Positions 34,422 through 45,625 of a stretch of DNA of 64,000 nucleotides are shown here, piece by piece. The translations under genes and the position numbers were made by a program. The notes beneath the pieces are model-generated. The model saw only the letters and a program-made list of their open reading frames with translations. It was not told the DNA's origin and searched no databases. How positions within the stretch are numbered: the stretch's first letter is position 1; every line of letters starts with the position of its first letter. The stretch comes from Heloderma charlesbogerti (lineage: Eukaryota; Chordata; Lepidosauria; Squamata; Helodermatidae): positions 62,001 to 126,000 of the forward strand of contig JANEZZ010002243.1 of NCBI GenBank assembly GCA_026122225.1, written 5' to 3'.

Positions 34422-36024
34422 TAGGGATGTGCGGAACCACTACCTTCAGTACCTGGGATCCGTCCCTCCCCCCAGAATCCTCTTTGGACGGTGCCATTCC
34501 ACAGCGATTCTGCAGAGCTGGCTGCCGGCTCCGTATCGCCAGAGATACGGCCAGCTGCCATTGCGGTTAAGGGCTGAGTCTGGACACAAATGGTGTCCGC
34601 GATGCCATTTGCATCTGTGGTTTTTCCTGCGATAGGCTAGCCTAGCATGGGAAAAATCACAAACTAGGGATGTACGAAAGCCACCTACCTTTTCGCGGAA
34701 TTTTTCGTAGTGGGGAGGGAGGCACTCCGTCCCTCCCCCTGGAATCCTTGATGGAGTGGGAGGCGATCTGGTTCTCCCCCCCAGAATCCTGCTTGGCCTG
34801 CTGCGTACCACAGCAGCTCCGCAGAGCAGCTAGCCAGGGCCGGCCACAGCCAGGTTTCCAGCCGCGGATGGGCTGCTGCGGACGCAAATGGAGGCCACCG
34901 TAGCGGCTGCCATTTGTGTCCAGCCAGGCTGCCGTGATAGGCTATGTAAGTATTTACATAGCCTATCACGGCAACCCCCCCCCAAAAAAACCCGGTGTAC
35001 GCAAATGGCAGCAGCTACAGTGGCTGCCATTTGCGTTCCCTATTTTTCACCGTTCTAGCCTACGTAAATATTTACGTAGGCTATAACGGCGAAAAAAAGC
35101 AACACAAATAGTGCCCACTATGCTATTTGCGTTCCCCTTTTTTTCGCTGTTTTATCTTACGTAAATATTTACGTAAGATAAATCGGCGAAAAATAGGGAA
35201 TGCAAATGGCGGCCGCCATAGCCACCACCATTTGCGTACGCTGGTTGTTGTTTTTTTACCCAGCCATGATAGGCTACATAAATTGTTATGTACCCTATCA
35301 CGGCTGCAAGCCAAGACGGCAATGGTGGCAGCAGCAGCCCGGAAATGCCGGCCATCGAGGATTCCGGGGGGGAGGACTGGATCACCTCCCCCCCATGGAG
35401 GATTCCAGGGGGAGGGATGGAGCACCTCCCCCCACACTGTGAAAGATTCCGTGAAAAGGTGAGTGAGTTTCGTACATCCCTATGGCCAGGAGACCAGCCG
35501 CCGGAGCCGCCGCCATAAGTTCCATCCCGGGGGGATTCCGCGGGGGGCGGGGGTGGGGGGGCAGGAGGCCATTCTGCCACGGATTCTGGGGGGGCAGATT
35601 CTAAAGAATGTAGCAGAATTCTAAAGAACGTAGCAGGGGGCGGATTCTAAAGAACGTAGAATCCGCCGGGGGGGCGGATTCTAAACAACGTGCTGGCGTA
35701 GCAGACGCCATTTGCGGCTGTAAAGCCCTTAGTTTAAGCTAAATGCAGACATTTACAGCTGTATTTAGCTTAATCTAAGAGCTTTACAGCTGTAAATGGT
35801 GTCTGCTGTGCCATTTATGTCCGGAGTGAGCCCTCAGCCAGCACTGCGGCATGGCAATGGCAGCCATATTGCTGGTGATACGGATCTGGCCGGGGAGGAT
35901 CCGGCCGAAGAGGATTCCGCAGGGAGGTGGAGGTAAGTGCTCCATTCCACCATGGTCTCTGGAGGCCGGATTCTTTTGAATCCGGCCTCATTGGGGTCCG
36001 TGGCGGAATTCTCCACCATCCCTA
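34422..36024. mobile_element. Family 1 gamma element with nested and mosaic insertions
   Basis: The outer ends TAGGGATGTGCGGAACC and TTCTCCACCATCCCTA are flanked by perfect GCCCTAAC copies (34414-34421 and 36025-36032), so this is one original insertion. The gamma arms lie at 34422-34664 and about 35690-36024. Between them are an alpha-alpha element (34665-35482) and a truncated beta-type arm (35483 to about 35620). A short stretch follows in which GGATTCTAAAGAACGTAG is repeated. Confidence 0.85.
34665..35482. mobile_element. Family 1 element (alpha-alpha), nested
   Basis: Starts TAGGGATGTACGAAAGCC and ends TTTCGTACATCCCTA. Flanks TCACAAAC and TGGCCAGG do not match. The right flank is the inside of another beta arm. 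The core palindrome is centred near 35118 with stems TAGCCTACGTAAATATTTACG and TATCTTACGTAAATATT. The mismatch suggests recombination or gene conversion between copies. Confidence 0.75.
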
Positions 36025-36332
36025 GCCCTAACAACAGAACAGGGCTTGATGTGCCAGAATGTGAGAGGATCTATTGGATTTTGAATGTCCTAGACCACTC
36101 CTCATATATATTATGTAGTAGCATGGATCAAGAACATCACCCATGCATGAGAAGCACCGGAGGTCTCTGTCCATCCAGAGTAAGGCTTTGAGAACCCAGA
36201 ACGGTCATTCTAGAATATAATTCATTCCAAAATCCAGTCCAGAGGTTTGGCAGGTTCCCAATCAAAAAACCGGGTTGCTCTGAACATTGCCAGGGTAAAA
36301 CCAAGGAGCTCTGCCCATCTCTGTAGCTAGCT

Positions 36333-36410
36333 CAGGGGTGGACAACTTGTGGTCCTCCAGATGGTTTGGTGTACAATTCCTATCAATTCCAGCCCGCACA
36401 GCCACCCTCG
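36333..36410. mobile_element. hAT-like MITE, short internal-deletion copy
   Basis: Begins CAGGGGTGGACAACTTGTGG and ends CCACCCTCG. Perfect 8-bp duplication AGCTAGCT (36325-36332 and 36411-36418). Same end class as 48104-48239, with most of the inside lost. Confidence 0.7.
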
Positions 36411-36418
36411 AGCTAGCT

Positions 36419-37446
36419 AATAGACAGGAAGGAGCAAATGTGTGGTAAACAATATACTAAAACACTTTATATTCATATAAAATATTAATTCAGTGCATGA
36501 ATTCAATGGCTCAATTTGTGTTGAACCAAAGGGATAGTAAAACCATACAGATATAACCTCAAAACTTTACTCTGTTTCTGTGAAGCAGCTTTTAGATTTT
36601 TAATACTCCTGAAGGCAACAAGCCATACCTAAGTGTTTGTTTGTGTGCCTGTGTGCCTGTCTGAATCAAAATGGAGTATAAAACAAAGACTTGTTTTAGT
36701 CCCTTTTGAAATGGAAAATATGGTTCCTCTAGGGGAGGAAACCCTCCCAGGAATATCAAAAGCTCCAACATCAGAGGAACCTTTAGTTAGAGCCTGGCAA
36801 AGTAACAAAAGCTATTTGAGTTGAAATCCCTTTAAAGAGGTAGGCTTTCATTGTCTTTCATACCCTTGATTGTCTTTTACACCTTTCTGACAACCCAGAA
36901 AAGCAAATACTTGGAGTTATGTAGGGTGAACTTTCTTACTGATGGCATCTTAAAAAAACTATCACAAGGCAATGAAAAGTGACTTTGCCATCAACAAGAG
37001 GATATCTTTGCCCCATAACTACTTATGACTCCTGCTGTCTTGAATAGCATTGCTCATAATGTTCCTTCAAAAGAGCTACTACCAGTGCAAAGTGTGTATG
37101 TTCAAGTTTGAAAACACTGAGATCCTATACATGTTAAACTGGCATCTCTATACTGCTGCATGCAGTAGTAAGGTAGCTCTGAGGCAAACCCTTGCAGCAA
37201 TAGAGGTTCTACTGAAACACAGATTTGGGGGTTTCTCTTTGGGCAACCCATCCAAGGAATTTCAAGGAAAGAAAAGAAAACTATTATTTGAGCAACGAGT
37301 CAAAACTCTTTTATTTTCTCATAATATTGGCAAAATATAGCAGAATTTCTGTTGCTGTTTTAAAGCTCTTCCTAGTTCTCTTTATATAGCTTGCCACATA
37401 TATTTTTGAGTGAATATTCTTAGATTGTTGGATATGAAAGAAAGAA
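36419..37446. other. No recognisable feature
   Basis: AT-rich sequence. The 96-codon frame at 37050-37340 has no domain I recognise. Confidence 0.4.
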
Positions 37447-37478
37447 TGAGAGAGAGGGAGAGAGAGAGAGAGAGAGAC
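37447..37478. repeat. (GA)n microsatellite
   Basis: Interrupted GA run. Confidence 0.9.
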
Positions 37479-37721
37479 TGGTTGACCTCTCTGCTACCAC
37501 TGTTGTCTTCTGATGTTGCCATTGTTGGTAGGTGAAGGAGATATACTGTAAGTTCTTCTTTGACTTGGATGAAAGTCCTATTGGGAAAAGAACTTGAAGT
37601 TCATAATGCTTACCTTCATTTTAAAGAGTTACATAGTCTCACATTCCAAGCCAAGGAACTATAGAAATCAGTGACCACCCTATACATAACTGTGGTTGGA
37701 AAGTACACATGGAGTTCTACC

Positions 37722-38609
37722 TAGGGATGTACGAAATCCCCCTTACCTGGCTCTGCCAGGTTACGTTGGGGGGGGAGGCACTCCGTCCCTCCCCCTGGAA
37801 TCCTCACCGGGGGGGGAGGCACGGAGCGCCTCCCCCCCGGAATCCTGGCCGGCCGGCCGGCCGGCTCCACTCCACAGGGATTCCGCGGCGCCGCCGGCCG
37901 GCTCCGCCAGCAGCCAGACATCCAGCCGCTGGCTAGCAGGGATGCAAATGGCAGCGGCCATAGCCACTGCCGTTTGCGTCCCTGTAGTCAGCCGTAATAG
38001 GCTACATAAAGACTTACGTAGCCTATCACGTCTGGCTTAAAAAAAACAACAACGCGTACATAAATGGCGGCGGCTACGGCCGCCGCCATTTGCATTTCCT
38101 ATTTTTGGCCGTCTTAGTCTACATAAATATTTACATAGACTAAGATGGCAAAAATAAGGAGGAATGCAAATAGCGTCCGCTACGCTATTTGCATTCCCCT
38201 TATTCTCTCTGTCTTAGTCTATGTGAATATTTACATAGACTAAGACGGCCCAAAATAAGGAATGCAAATGGCGGCAGCCATAGCCGTCGCCATTTGTGTA
38301 CGCGTTTTTTTTTTTTAAAGCCAGACGTGATAGGCTACGTAAGTCTTTACGTAGCCTATCACGAATGGGGGGGGGACAGACTGCAAATGGTGGCGGCAGC
38401 AGTGGCTGTTTGGAAGACCAGCTGCCTCCACCGAAGCCGCTGCTGGAGCCTCCGCCATCCGGAACATCCACCCCAGGTAAGTCTCGTCCTGGGGGGGATC
38501 CGCGGAGGGGCAGGGGGGTGGCAGGCCGTTCCACCACAGAGTTTGGGGGGCCGAATGCACTGGCATTCGGCCTCACTGAGATCCGTGGTGGAATTCTCTG
38601 ACATCCCTA
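37722..38609. mobile_element. Palindromic hAT-like MITE, family 1 (alpha-beta), intact
   Basis: Starts TAGGGATGTACGAAATCCC and ends TTCTCTGACATCCCTA. Perfect duplication GTTCTACC (37714-37721 and 38610-38617). Order: GC-rich alpha arm, GTAATAGGCTACATAAAGAC stem, GCGGCGGCTACGGCCGCCGC arm, TTAGTCTACATAAATATTT stem, centre near 38185, then the mirror order and the beta arm. Outward donors at 37745-37746 (minus) and 38477-38478 (plus). Confidence 0.92.
38387..38476 (+). other. First-exon-like ORF with outward splice donor
   Basis: An ATG in AAATGGTGGCGGCAGC opens 30 codons starting MVAAAVAVWKTSCLHRSR and ends, in phase 0, at CCCCAG|GTAAGT. The WKTSC/RKTSC block and the terminal HPEHPPQ / HPEDPPQ are shared with 41371, 52043 and 10678 (minus). 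Confidence 0.5.
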
Positions 38610-39775
38610 GTTCTACCTAGATGGCAGAAGAGTCATCACATACCAAGCTTTTGAATAGGGCTGACCTGAAATTCCTTCCCTAGCTTCATGTAGGGCTAAG
38701 CTGAAACATCAGCCCTACCTTCATAGCCCTTTTCACAGGCTGCAGTGATGGGCCTCTTTAACCAAACGTTTTGGGGGTGGGGTGGCTGAACGTGGGAAAG
38801 GTTTGTCTGCTGGGTAGGTGGGAGAACAAACACAGGGACTCCTTTTATCTTCCAGCATGGTGTACTGCTTGCAGTACAGCACAGAAAGGCAGGAAGGCCT
38901 AGGCAACTGTGTGATGCTCCCTATCTTCTAATGCTGTACTGGGAACCTCAGGAAAGATAGTGAAGTAGCCTTCTGGCTTGTGGCTCTTCTGAACAGCCAC
39001 AAGAGAACTGAACTTTAGGTAGGCTAGAGGAAAGATTTCAGATGGGCACTTCATGCCTTCATCAAAGTAGCACTTAGAGATACTTTGGCTTAACTTTAAT
39101 TTCTTGTTCATTTTTGTGAATGTTGAAAAGCCCCTCCCATTTTTGTTGATATTTCAACTGTCATGGCAACCATATTTATTATGTTTCAAATACTTTCATT
39201 GCACCTTTCTTACATGCACCGATGCTTCTGCTCAGTGCCACTTTCCTTCCTCTTCTTTACACTCACTATCCTCAGTTTCTTTTGGCCTCGCTGCTGTCCA
39301 ATCACTGTCCCAACCCACATGATTTGGTCAACATGATGTTGTCACACATGCAGTAAACAAGCATCCAAAGAGATGGCTATAAGGGCAAATGAGGTTGAGG
39401 AGAGGGAAAATGAAAAAATGTAGAAAATTGCTGTCAGAAGAAGGCCCAAAGGCATAAAGGATGCTGAGTGATGTTGAAACAATGTGAATATTCTATGAAG
39501 TATTTCTTTATTTCCTGGGGAAGAAATTTTGTTCAGTTCAGTTTTGACCAGAACATATCAGATTTGCACCTCCCAGAACCAAATGCAGATTTGAATGCAA
39601 TTTGCTGTTGCAAGTCGAGCTTGCAATGTGATTCAGGCCACAAAAGGGTGTGTTTGAAAGGTGTATGTGTGTGAAAAATGCTAAGAAAAAGTTCATACAC
39701 TTTAAAAATGTGCACGCACACACACACACAAGCTTTAATCAATGGGAGAAAAATGCATACAGATGCCAAAGGAAG
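38610..39775. other. No recognisable feature
   Basis: Unique-looking sequence with a short CA run at 39713-39731. Confidence 0.4.
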
Positions 39776-40120
39776 TGAAGCGGGTGGCTACTAGGAAGAG
39801 GGCCTTTTCTGCTGTGGCACTCCAGCTGTGGAATGAGCTCCCTAAAGAGGTTCACCTGGTACCTACATTGTACTCCTTCTGGCATCAGGTGAACCCCCCC
39901 CCCCCAGCATTTTAGCACTCCAGTCTTTTAGCAATGCTGTTTTAAGTCTGTATTTTAAATCTGCATTGCTGCTAGGTATTATTCTGGTTGTACTCTTATA
40001 TTGTAATTTTCAGCTTTCATATTTTATATTGTTTTATGTTGTACTCTGTGGTTTTAATTTTTTTGAGAACAGCTCAGAGAGCTTCAGCTATTGGGCAGTA
40101 TAGAAATGAAACAAACAAAT
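39776..40120 (+). repeat. L2-type LINE 3' end
   Basis: Plus orientation: GAAGAGGGCCTTTTCTGCTG, CTCCAGCTGTGGAATGAGCT (C-terminal RT/UTR junction), then the tail with AGAGAGCTTCAGCTATTGGG and CAGTATAGAAATGAAAC. The same tail is on the minus strand at 58437-58600 and on the plus strand at 51160-51262. A C11 run interrupts it near 39895. Confidence 0.75.
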
Positions 40121-40223
40121 ACACTGTGCAATATATACACAAATGTGTACATTTTGAAAAATGTGCAACAAAATATGCACACATTTTGGAGTGGTGAAAT
40201 AATAAAGCTCGCACCCTAATAAA

Positions 40224-40533
40224 AGGCTCCTTCACATGGGGCTTTTATCTTGCTATGGAGATTGCTTACTCACAGAAGTTTGCAGGTCCTGTACACAACA
40301 CATCCCTCCTCCAGGGAACCTCCCACTCTTTGTGAGCTCTATGGCATTGTTTTCCATGACTACGAAAATCCAGCATTTTCCCTCCTCCCACCATGGAGTC
40401 GATATAAATGAGGGTATACTGCTTAAAGTTGCTTTTATTGCAAATAAAACAACAGTACCACCTAGTGGCTTTGTAATGAAAAACATAGAAGTTTAGTTTA
40501 GTAGTTGTTTTTTAAGCCATGTGAAAAGGACCC
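40224..40533. mobile_element. MITE-4 copy (CTCCTTCACATGGGGCTTTT)
   Basis: The left end GGCTCCTTCACATGGGGC and right end GCCATGTGAAAAGGACCC are inverted counterparts about 310 bp apart. Pieces of the same family are at 6888 and 61680. Superfamily not determined; no clear duplication seen. Confidence 0.6.
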
Positions 40534-40902
40534 AATCTAATCCCACAAAGATTCCGGAAACAGAAGCCACAGTAAATTTCAGGATTTTTATCCTTGTATG
40601 ATGAACCCCACACACTTAACTGAGAACAAGGTTTGAAATGGAAATTGGAGAACCTCAATGAGCTTGAGTTTTACTGATTTGCATATCTGTAGCTTTGAAT
40701 ATATTAACCCAATATTGCTGCTTTGAATATGATTAGCCAATATTGAAATTAAAGAATAGTTAGTGCAATCATATTTTAAAGTGGCAACCATGTCATTTCA
40801 TTCTACATCCCGTAACAGAGCAATGAAATGCATTTAATCGTTCAGACAAACACATTGCACACATACAAATAGGGATTTTGGAAAATTCCGCCATGGATGG
40901 AG

Positions 40903-41576
40903 TAGGGATGTACGAAAGTCACTTACCTTTTGTGGATTATGTTGATGGTGGGGGGGGAGGCATTCCGTCCCTCCCCCTGGAATCCTCGCCGGGGGGGAGG
41001 CGATCCATTCCTCTCCCCCGGAATCCTCCGCGGCCAGCTGTGCTCTGCAGCAGCTCCGCAGAGCAGCCGGCCAGGCCCAGCCAAGCCAGAGCCATCCGCA
41101 GCCGGATTTCCGGCCGCGGAGGGATCTGGGAAAAACAAAAAACAAAACCACGTACGCAAATGGCGGCGGCTACAGCCGCCGCCATTTGCATTCCTTAGTT
41201 TGGGCCGTCTTAGTCTACATAAATATTTACGTAGACTAAGACGGCGAAAATAAGGGGAATGCAAATAGCATAGCGGATGCCATTTGTACATGCTTTTTTT
41301 TTTTTACCCAGACGTTTTAGGCTACGTAAAAACTTACCTAGCCTAAAAAAAACCAAAAAACCCCCTGCCAATGGCAGTGGTGGCAGCCGGTCGGAAGACC
41401 AGCTGCCGCCGCCGGAGCCGCCGCCACCCAGAAGATCCGCCCCAGGTAAGTTTCGTCCCGGGGGGATCCGTGGGGGGGCGGGGGGTAGCAGGCCGTTCCG
41501 CCACAGATCTCGGGGGGCCGAATGCACTGGCATTCGGCCTCACTGTGATCCGTGGTGGAATTCTCTGCCGTCCCTA
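40903..41576. mobile_element. Family 1 element (alpha-beta), nested
   Basis: Starts TAGGGATGTACGAAAGTC and ends TTCTCTGCCGTCCCTA. The flanks suggest target CCATGGAY: CCATGGAT (40891-40898) then an extra GGAG on the left, CCATGGAC (41577-41584) on the right. The core has GCGGCGGCTACAGCCGCCGC and TTAGTCTACATAAATATTTA palindromes. Outward donors at 40925-40926 (minus) and 41446-41447 (plus). Confidence 0.85.
41371..41445 (+). other. First-exon-like ORF with outward splice donor
   Basis: ATGGCAGTGGTGGCAGCC opens 25 codons, MAVVAAGRKTSCRRRSRR followed by HPEDPPQ, ending at CCCCAG|GTAAGT in phase 0. It is the cleanest copy of the short form. No transcript evidence is available from sequence alone. 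Confidence 0.55.
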
Positions 41577-41888
41577 CCATGGACCCCAATGAGGCCAGAT
41601 TCCAAGAATCCAGCCCCATTGGGGTCCATGGCAGAACACTTCCGTGCCCCTCCAGAATCCATCCAGGCTGGCTCCTCCACGTGGTGATCCTGTGGAGCCA
41701 GCCGCCAGCTCTGCAGCATTGGCAATACAGCCAGCCGCCATTGCCATTCCGTATCGCTGTGCTATGTCTGGACACAAATGGTATCCACTACGCCATTTGT
41801 GTCCATGTTTTCATGCGATAGGCTATGCAAATTATATTTACATAGATATTTGCATAGCCTATTGCATGAAAAATCAGGGACACAGAGC

Positions 41889-42319
41889 TAGGGATGGGCG
41901 GATTACTTACCCTGTTCTGGGTGGGAGCATCCGCTGGGGGAGAGGAGGTGATCCATTCCTCCCCCCGGAATCCTCCCAGGCTGGCTCTGCTCTGTGGCGA
42001 GTCCCACTTCTGTCCACTGCCGGGCTCCGGCCTCAAATGGCGTCCGGCATAGCGGCCACCATTTGCGTCCCTGCATTAGCCATGATAGGCTACATAGATA
42101 TTTATGTAGCCTATCATGTCAAAAGTAGGGAGGCAAATGGCAGCTGCAGACTGGGGCAGCAGATGGACCGGACCGGCCGACGCCAGGTAGGGTCTGTCTT
42201 GGGAAAATTTCATGGGGTGGCAGAGGAGAGTGCTACGTTCTGCCATGGACTCGGTGGGGGGCGGATTCTAAAGAATCTGGCCTCATTGGAGTCTGTGGTG
42301 GAATACTCTAACATCCCTA
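41889..42319. mobile_element. Family 1 element (gamma), nested
   Basis: Starts TAGGGATGGGCGGATTAC and ends TACTCTAACATCCCTA. Flanks CACAGAGC (41881-41888) and TGCAGAGC (42320-42327) match at six of eight. Contains a GATAGGCTACATAGATATTT palindrome at about 42083-42116. Shorter than most copies. Confidence 0.75.
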
Positions 42320-42674
42320 TGCAGAGCGGAGCCAGCCTGGATGGATTCTGGGGGGAGGGAGGGATCACCTCCCCCCCCCGTGGACCCACCAGCTGGAATG
42401 GGGTAAGTGATCCACCCACCCCTACATACAAATGTATGATTGCTCTTAGCCAACTTTCATTAATACTTTGTTCCCGAACATTGAGATTAATGTGTGATCA
42501 GTGTATATGTGAGTGTATGTGTGTAATTCCTTTCCTTCTGGTACTTGCATCAGAAATCGCTGTGTGGACTGGCTTCCTGATGCTTGTAGCTGCACACTTG
42601 TGAAGCCTTCCATACATTTTGGAAGGAGATGCTTTATTCTAGCATGGAGATTAAGTTGTGCTTGGAATCTTCTT

Positions 42675-43403
42675 TAGGGATGTACGAATGCCATTTACCA
42701 GTCTGCTGCCTGGGTCCACTGGGGGCAGGGAGGCAATCTGTCCCTCCCCCCTGAAATCATCCCCAGCTGGCTCCGCTCCATGGCAAGGCTGCAGAGCCAC
42801 CGGCCGGGGCCGGTCGCAGCTGGACTTCTGGCCGCTGCCGGGCTCCGGACTCAAATGGCGTCTGGCATAGCGGCCACCATTTGCGTCCCTGCATTAGCCA
42901 TGATAGGCTACGTAAGTATTTATGTAGCCTATCACGGCAAAAGGCAGGGACGCAAATGGTGGCTGCTACGCCATTTGCGTCCCTGCCTTTTGCTGTGATA
43001 GACTACATAAATACTTACATAGCCTATTACGGCAAAGAGCAGGGGCGCAAATGGCGTAGCGGCCACCATTTGCGCCCCTGCTCTTTGCCGTGATAGGCTA
43101 CGTAAGTATTTACGTAGCCTATCATGGCCTAATGCAGGGATGCAAATGGCGGCCGCTACGACAGCCGCCATTTGCAGCCACAGTAGCCCGGCAGTGGCTG
43201 GAAGATGACCCGGAGCTGCCACCGCCGCTGGAGCCGCCACCGGAGCCACCACCGGAGCCGCTGCCACCACCAGGTAAGTCCGTTCTGGGGGGGATTTCAG
43301 GGGTTCATCGGGGGGTAGTCCATCCTGCCATGGACAATGGGGGGCCAGATTCCAAAGAATCTGGCCTCACTGGAGTCCGTGGTGGAATTCTCCAACATCC
43401 TTA
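42675..43403. mobile_element. Palindromic hAT-like MITE, family 1, intact
   Basis: Starts TAGGGATGTACGAATGCC and ends TCTCCAACATCCTTA. Perfect duplication ATCTTCTT (42667-42674 and 43404-43411). The core has three TGATAGGCTACGTAAGTA-type hairpins spaced about 95 bp (starting at about 42900, 42994 and 43091). They are joined by complementary arms such as GCAAAGAGCAGGGGCGCAAA. Donor CCAG|GTAAGT near 43272. Confidence 0.92.
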
Positions 43404-43961
43404 ATCTTCTTACTGTGACGAAGATGAAGTATAGAAAGGCCTGTGTGTTGCTTTCCCAATTACTGTGTTCCCACACTGTTTAACTAAACCAATTGTTGCC
43501 ACCTCTCACCAATTTAATTTCCCTCAGTTGGCAGGGAAACTGAGAATTACATCAGCATTAGTTAGTACATATAAGCAAGTCTAGCTGTGGCTCTCTACTT
43601 GAATGCCACATGAATCTCTAATCCCATGTAGGGTTAAACTAGATTGCATGCCCTGGCCAGTTACAGCCTGTAGGTTGATCAACCTGTATGTTGATTACAG
43701 CAAACAGCAGATAATATTTTAACCACAGGGATTGTTTATTTGAGGGATCAAAAAAGCAACATCATAGCCCAAGAAGAAAAGAAAAAAAATCAAAAAGTTG
43801 AGCTAAAGTACATGACCAAGTTAGAGCTGCCAGATTTAAGAGTTGCATGAACAGGTACAAGCTTTGCTATTGGAACAAATCATGAAGGAAAAAGATGCTT
43901 GTCTTTCCCATGCTCAGTTGAGTGGGAGAGGAGAGATCCCATAGAAAGCCATACACATAAA
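43404..43961. other. No recognisable feature
   Basis: Unique-looking AT-rich sequence. Confidence 0.4.
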
Positions 43962-44164
43962 CCTATATACCTTTTATGGAGTCAGACCATTGCTCCCTCC
44001 AGACCAGTATTGTCTGTTTCTCATTGGTACCGGTTCTCTGGTGTCTTAGGTAAAGTTTTTCCTGTAATCCGTTACCTGATCTTTAGAGCTAGAGATGCCA
44101 GGAATTGAACCTGGGACCTTTTGTTGCCAGGCATGTGGTTTACCACTAAGGTATGTCCCTTCCC
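43962..44164 (-). repeat. Sauria-type SINE with tRNA-derived head
   Basis: On the minus strand it reads GGACATACCTTAGTGGTAAA (A-box region), then GGTCCCAGGTTCAATTCCTG (B-box region), a body with AAGTTTTTCC-type sequence, and GACAATACTGGTCTGGAGG / GCAATGGTCTGACTCC (tail). This order matches Sauria SINEs of squamates (recalled). It is the best single marker of the host group in the window. Confidence 0.8.
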
Positions 44165-45625
44165 CAAATGGGAGCTATTGCGGGGGGGACTAATGTAACT
44201 CTTAATGGATTTTCAACGGTATGCTATCAGTCTGAATATAATTTTGGATCCAGCTAGTTCTTCGCTTATATTGAGATCTTAAAGAACTCAAAGATGAAAA
44301 TGCTGACCGTCTATCAAAAATATGTAACATGTCCCTAAGATCAGCTTCTGTATCAGAGAACTGGAGAATGTCCAATATAATGCTAGGCTCTGGGGTGGGG
44401 CAGTGTTTCAGGAAATTAGAGGCCAGTTGATGGAAAGCATTATTAAAGATAAAATTATTAAGCATGTAAAGGGACAGGCTGTGCTGAAAAAGAATCGAAA
44501 ACACCTTCCTCCAAAAACAGTTCCTTCAAAGGAAGCTATCTCAGAAAATGGGGAAAGAAATAATCTATTGTCTTAAGGAACAAACACATTTCATGGGAAT
44601 CAACAGGATGGAGCCAATTTACTTTAGTAGCTGAGAAGAATCACCTATTGGCATATCTGTTGTTTTGATCCTGGCTGATGGAATCAAAAGACATTTATCA
44701 AAATCCATGTTCAATCATGTATCAAAGTGACTGCCTCCCAGCTGCAAACTAGCTAATAAAATATTTTTTGTACCATCTTACTGCAAGCCCTTCACACATA
44801 ATGGAGGAGTCTCCACCCCCTGCAGCCTGGAGACCATCCTGTTTGCAGATAACTCTCATTAACTTACTCTAGTATACTTGCCTAATGTAAGCAGCCTTTA
44901 CTTTCCAAACTTCAGTATCAAAAATCAGCCATAGAAATTAGCCATATTACTTCAGAAATCTTTAACATAAAGAGGGAGGGGATCAATCAAGGAAAAAAAG
45001 GGTTTGAGGCTTAATATGTTGCTGGAGTGAATACTGTGAAAATTCCTGCCATCTTATTGAAATTCTGGAGTGGCTAGGATATATTATTTCCTCCCCTTTT
45101 CCTTAAAATAATTATGTGTCTCTCATTTCAAAGAAAATGTAAATGTTAAAATCTGACACAAAGAATTTCAGTAAATTTCTGATTCTCCTCCTCTCTCCTC
45201 CAACTTGGGGTGTTGTATACATTGACTATAGGAAGTAAATCATAATCGGCATTCTAAGGGGAAAAAAAATACTAGGACTGGGCAGGATCATGACAGCAAG
45301 TTCACACCTACCCTACAAAAAAGGGGGGGGGGTGGAAGGAAGGAAGGAAGAGCCAAGTGTTAGGGAGACATTTAAGTCGTACAATTACATCCAATATTTT
45401 GTCTCCATGATGCCAGTGATTCAAAGAATTGTTGATCCATAAGATAACCTTTAGCACCTGGATGAATACATGCAAGAATATTCCATAAATGCAGATATGC
45501 ATATACAGATGGGGACAAATAGATAGACACACTGAGAAGAGGTTTTCTCTTCCAGATTTCTCCCTGTATTTTGAAGTTCCAAATTAGTATTACCAGGTCT
45601 TGTCTCTCAAGTGTAACCTATACTG
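44165..45625. other. No recognisable feature
   Basis: A 100-codon minus frame (44202-44504) is not recognisable as a protein. A small GGAA run lies at 45334-45350. Confidence 0.4.

Larger units (their letters stand above)
40870..42424. mobile_element. Family 1 gamma element carrying two nested family 1 elements
   Basis: The outer ends are TAGGGATTTTGGAAAATTCC (40870) and TCCACCCACCCCTA (42424), flanked by perfect CATACAAA copies (40862-40869 and 42425-42432). The host sequence (40870-40902, 41577-41888, 42320-42424) is only about 450 bp. It includes GGACCCCAATGAGGCCAG and CTCCACGTGGTGATCCTG blocks found in gamma copies. Two further elements, 40903-41576 and 41889-42319, sit inside it. Confidence 0.85.

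Noticed and set aside
41644..42603. Longest open frame (319 codons, plus)
   Set aside because: It runs through two nested family 1 elements and their junctions. Its repeated IGY(V/I)(D/N)IYVAYH peptides are just readings of the GATAGGCTACGTAA palindrome.
44202..44504. 100-codon minus frame
   Set aside because: No recognisable domain. It lies in AT-rich sequence just beyond a SINE.
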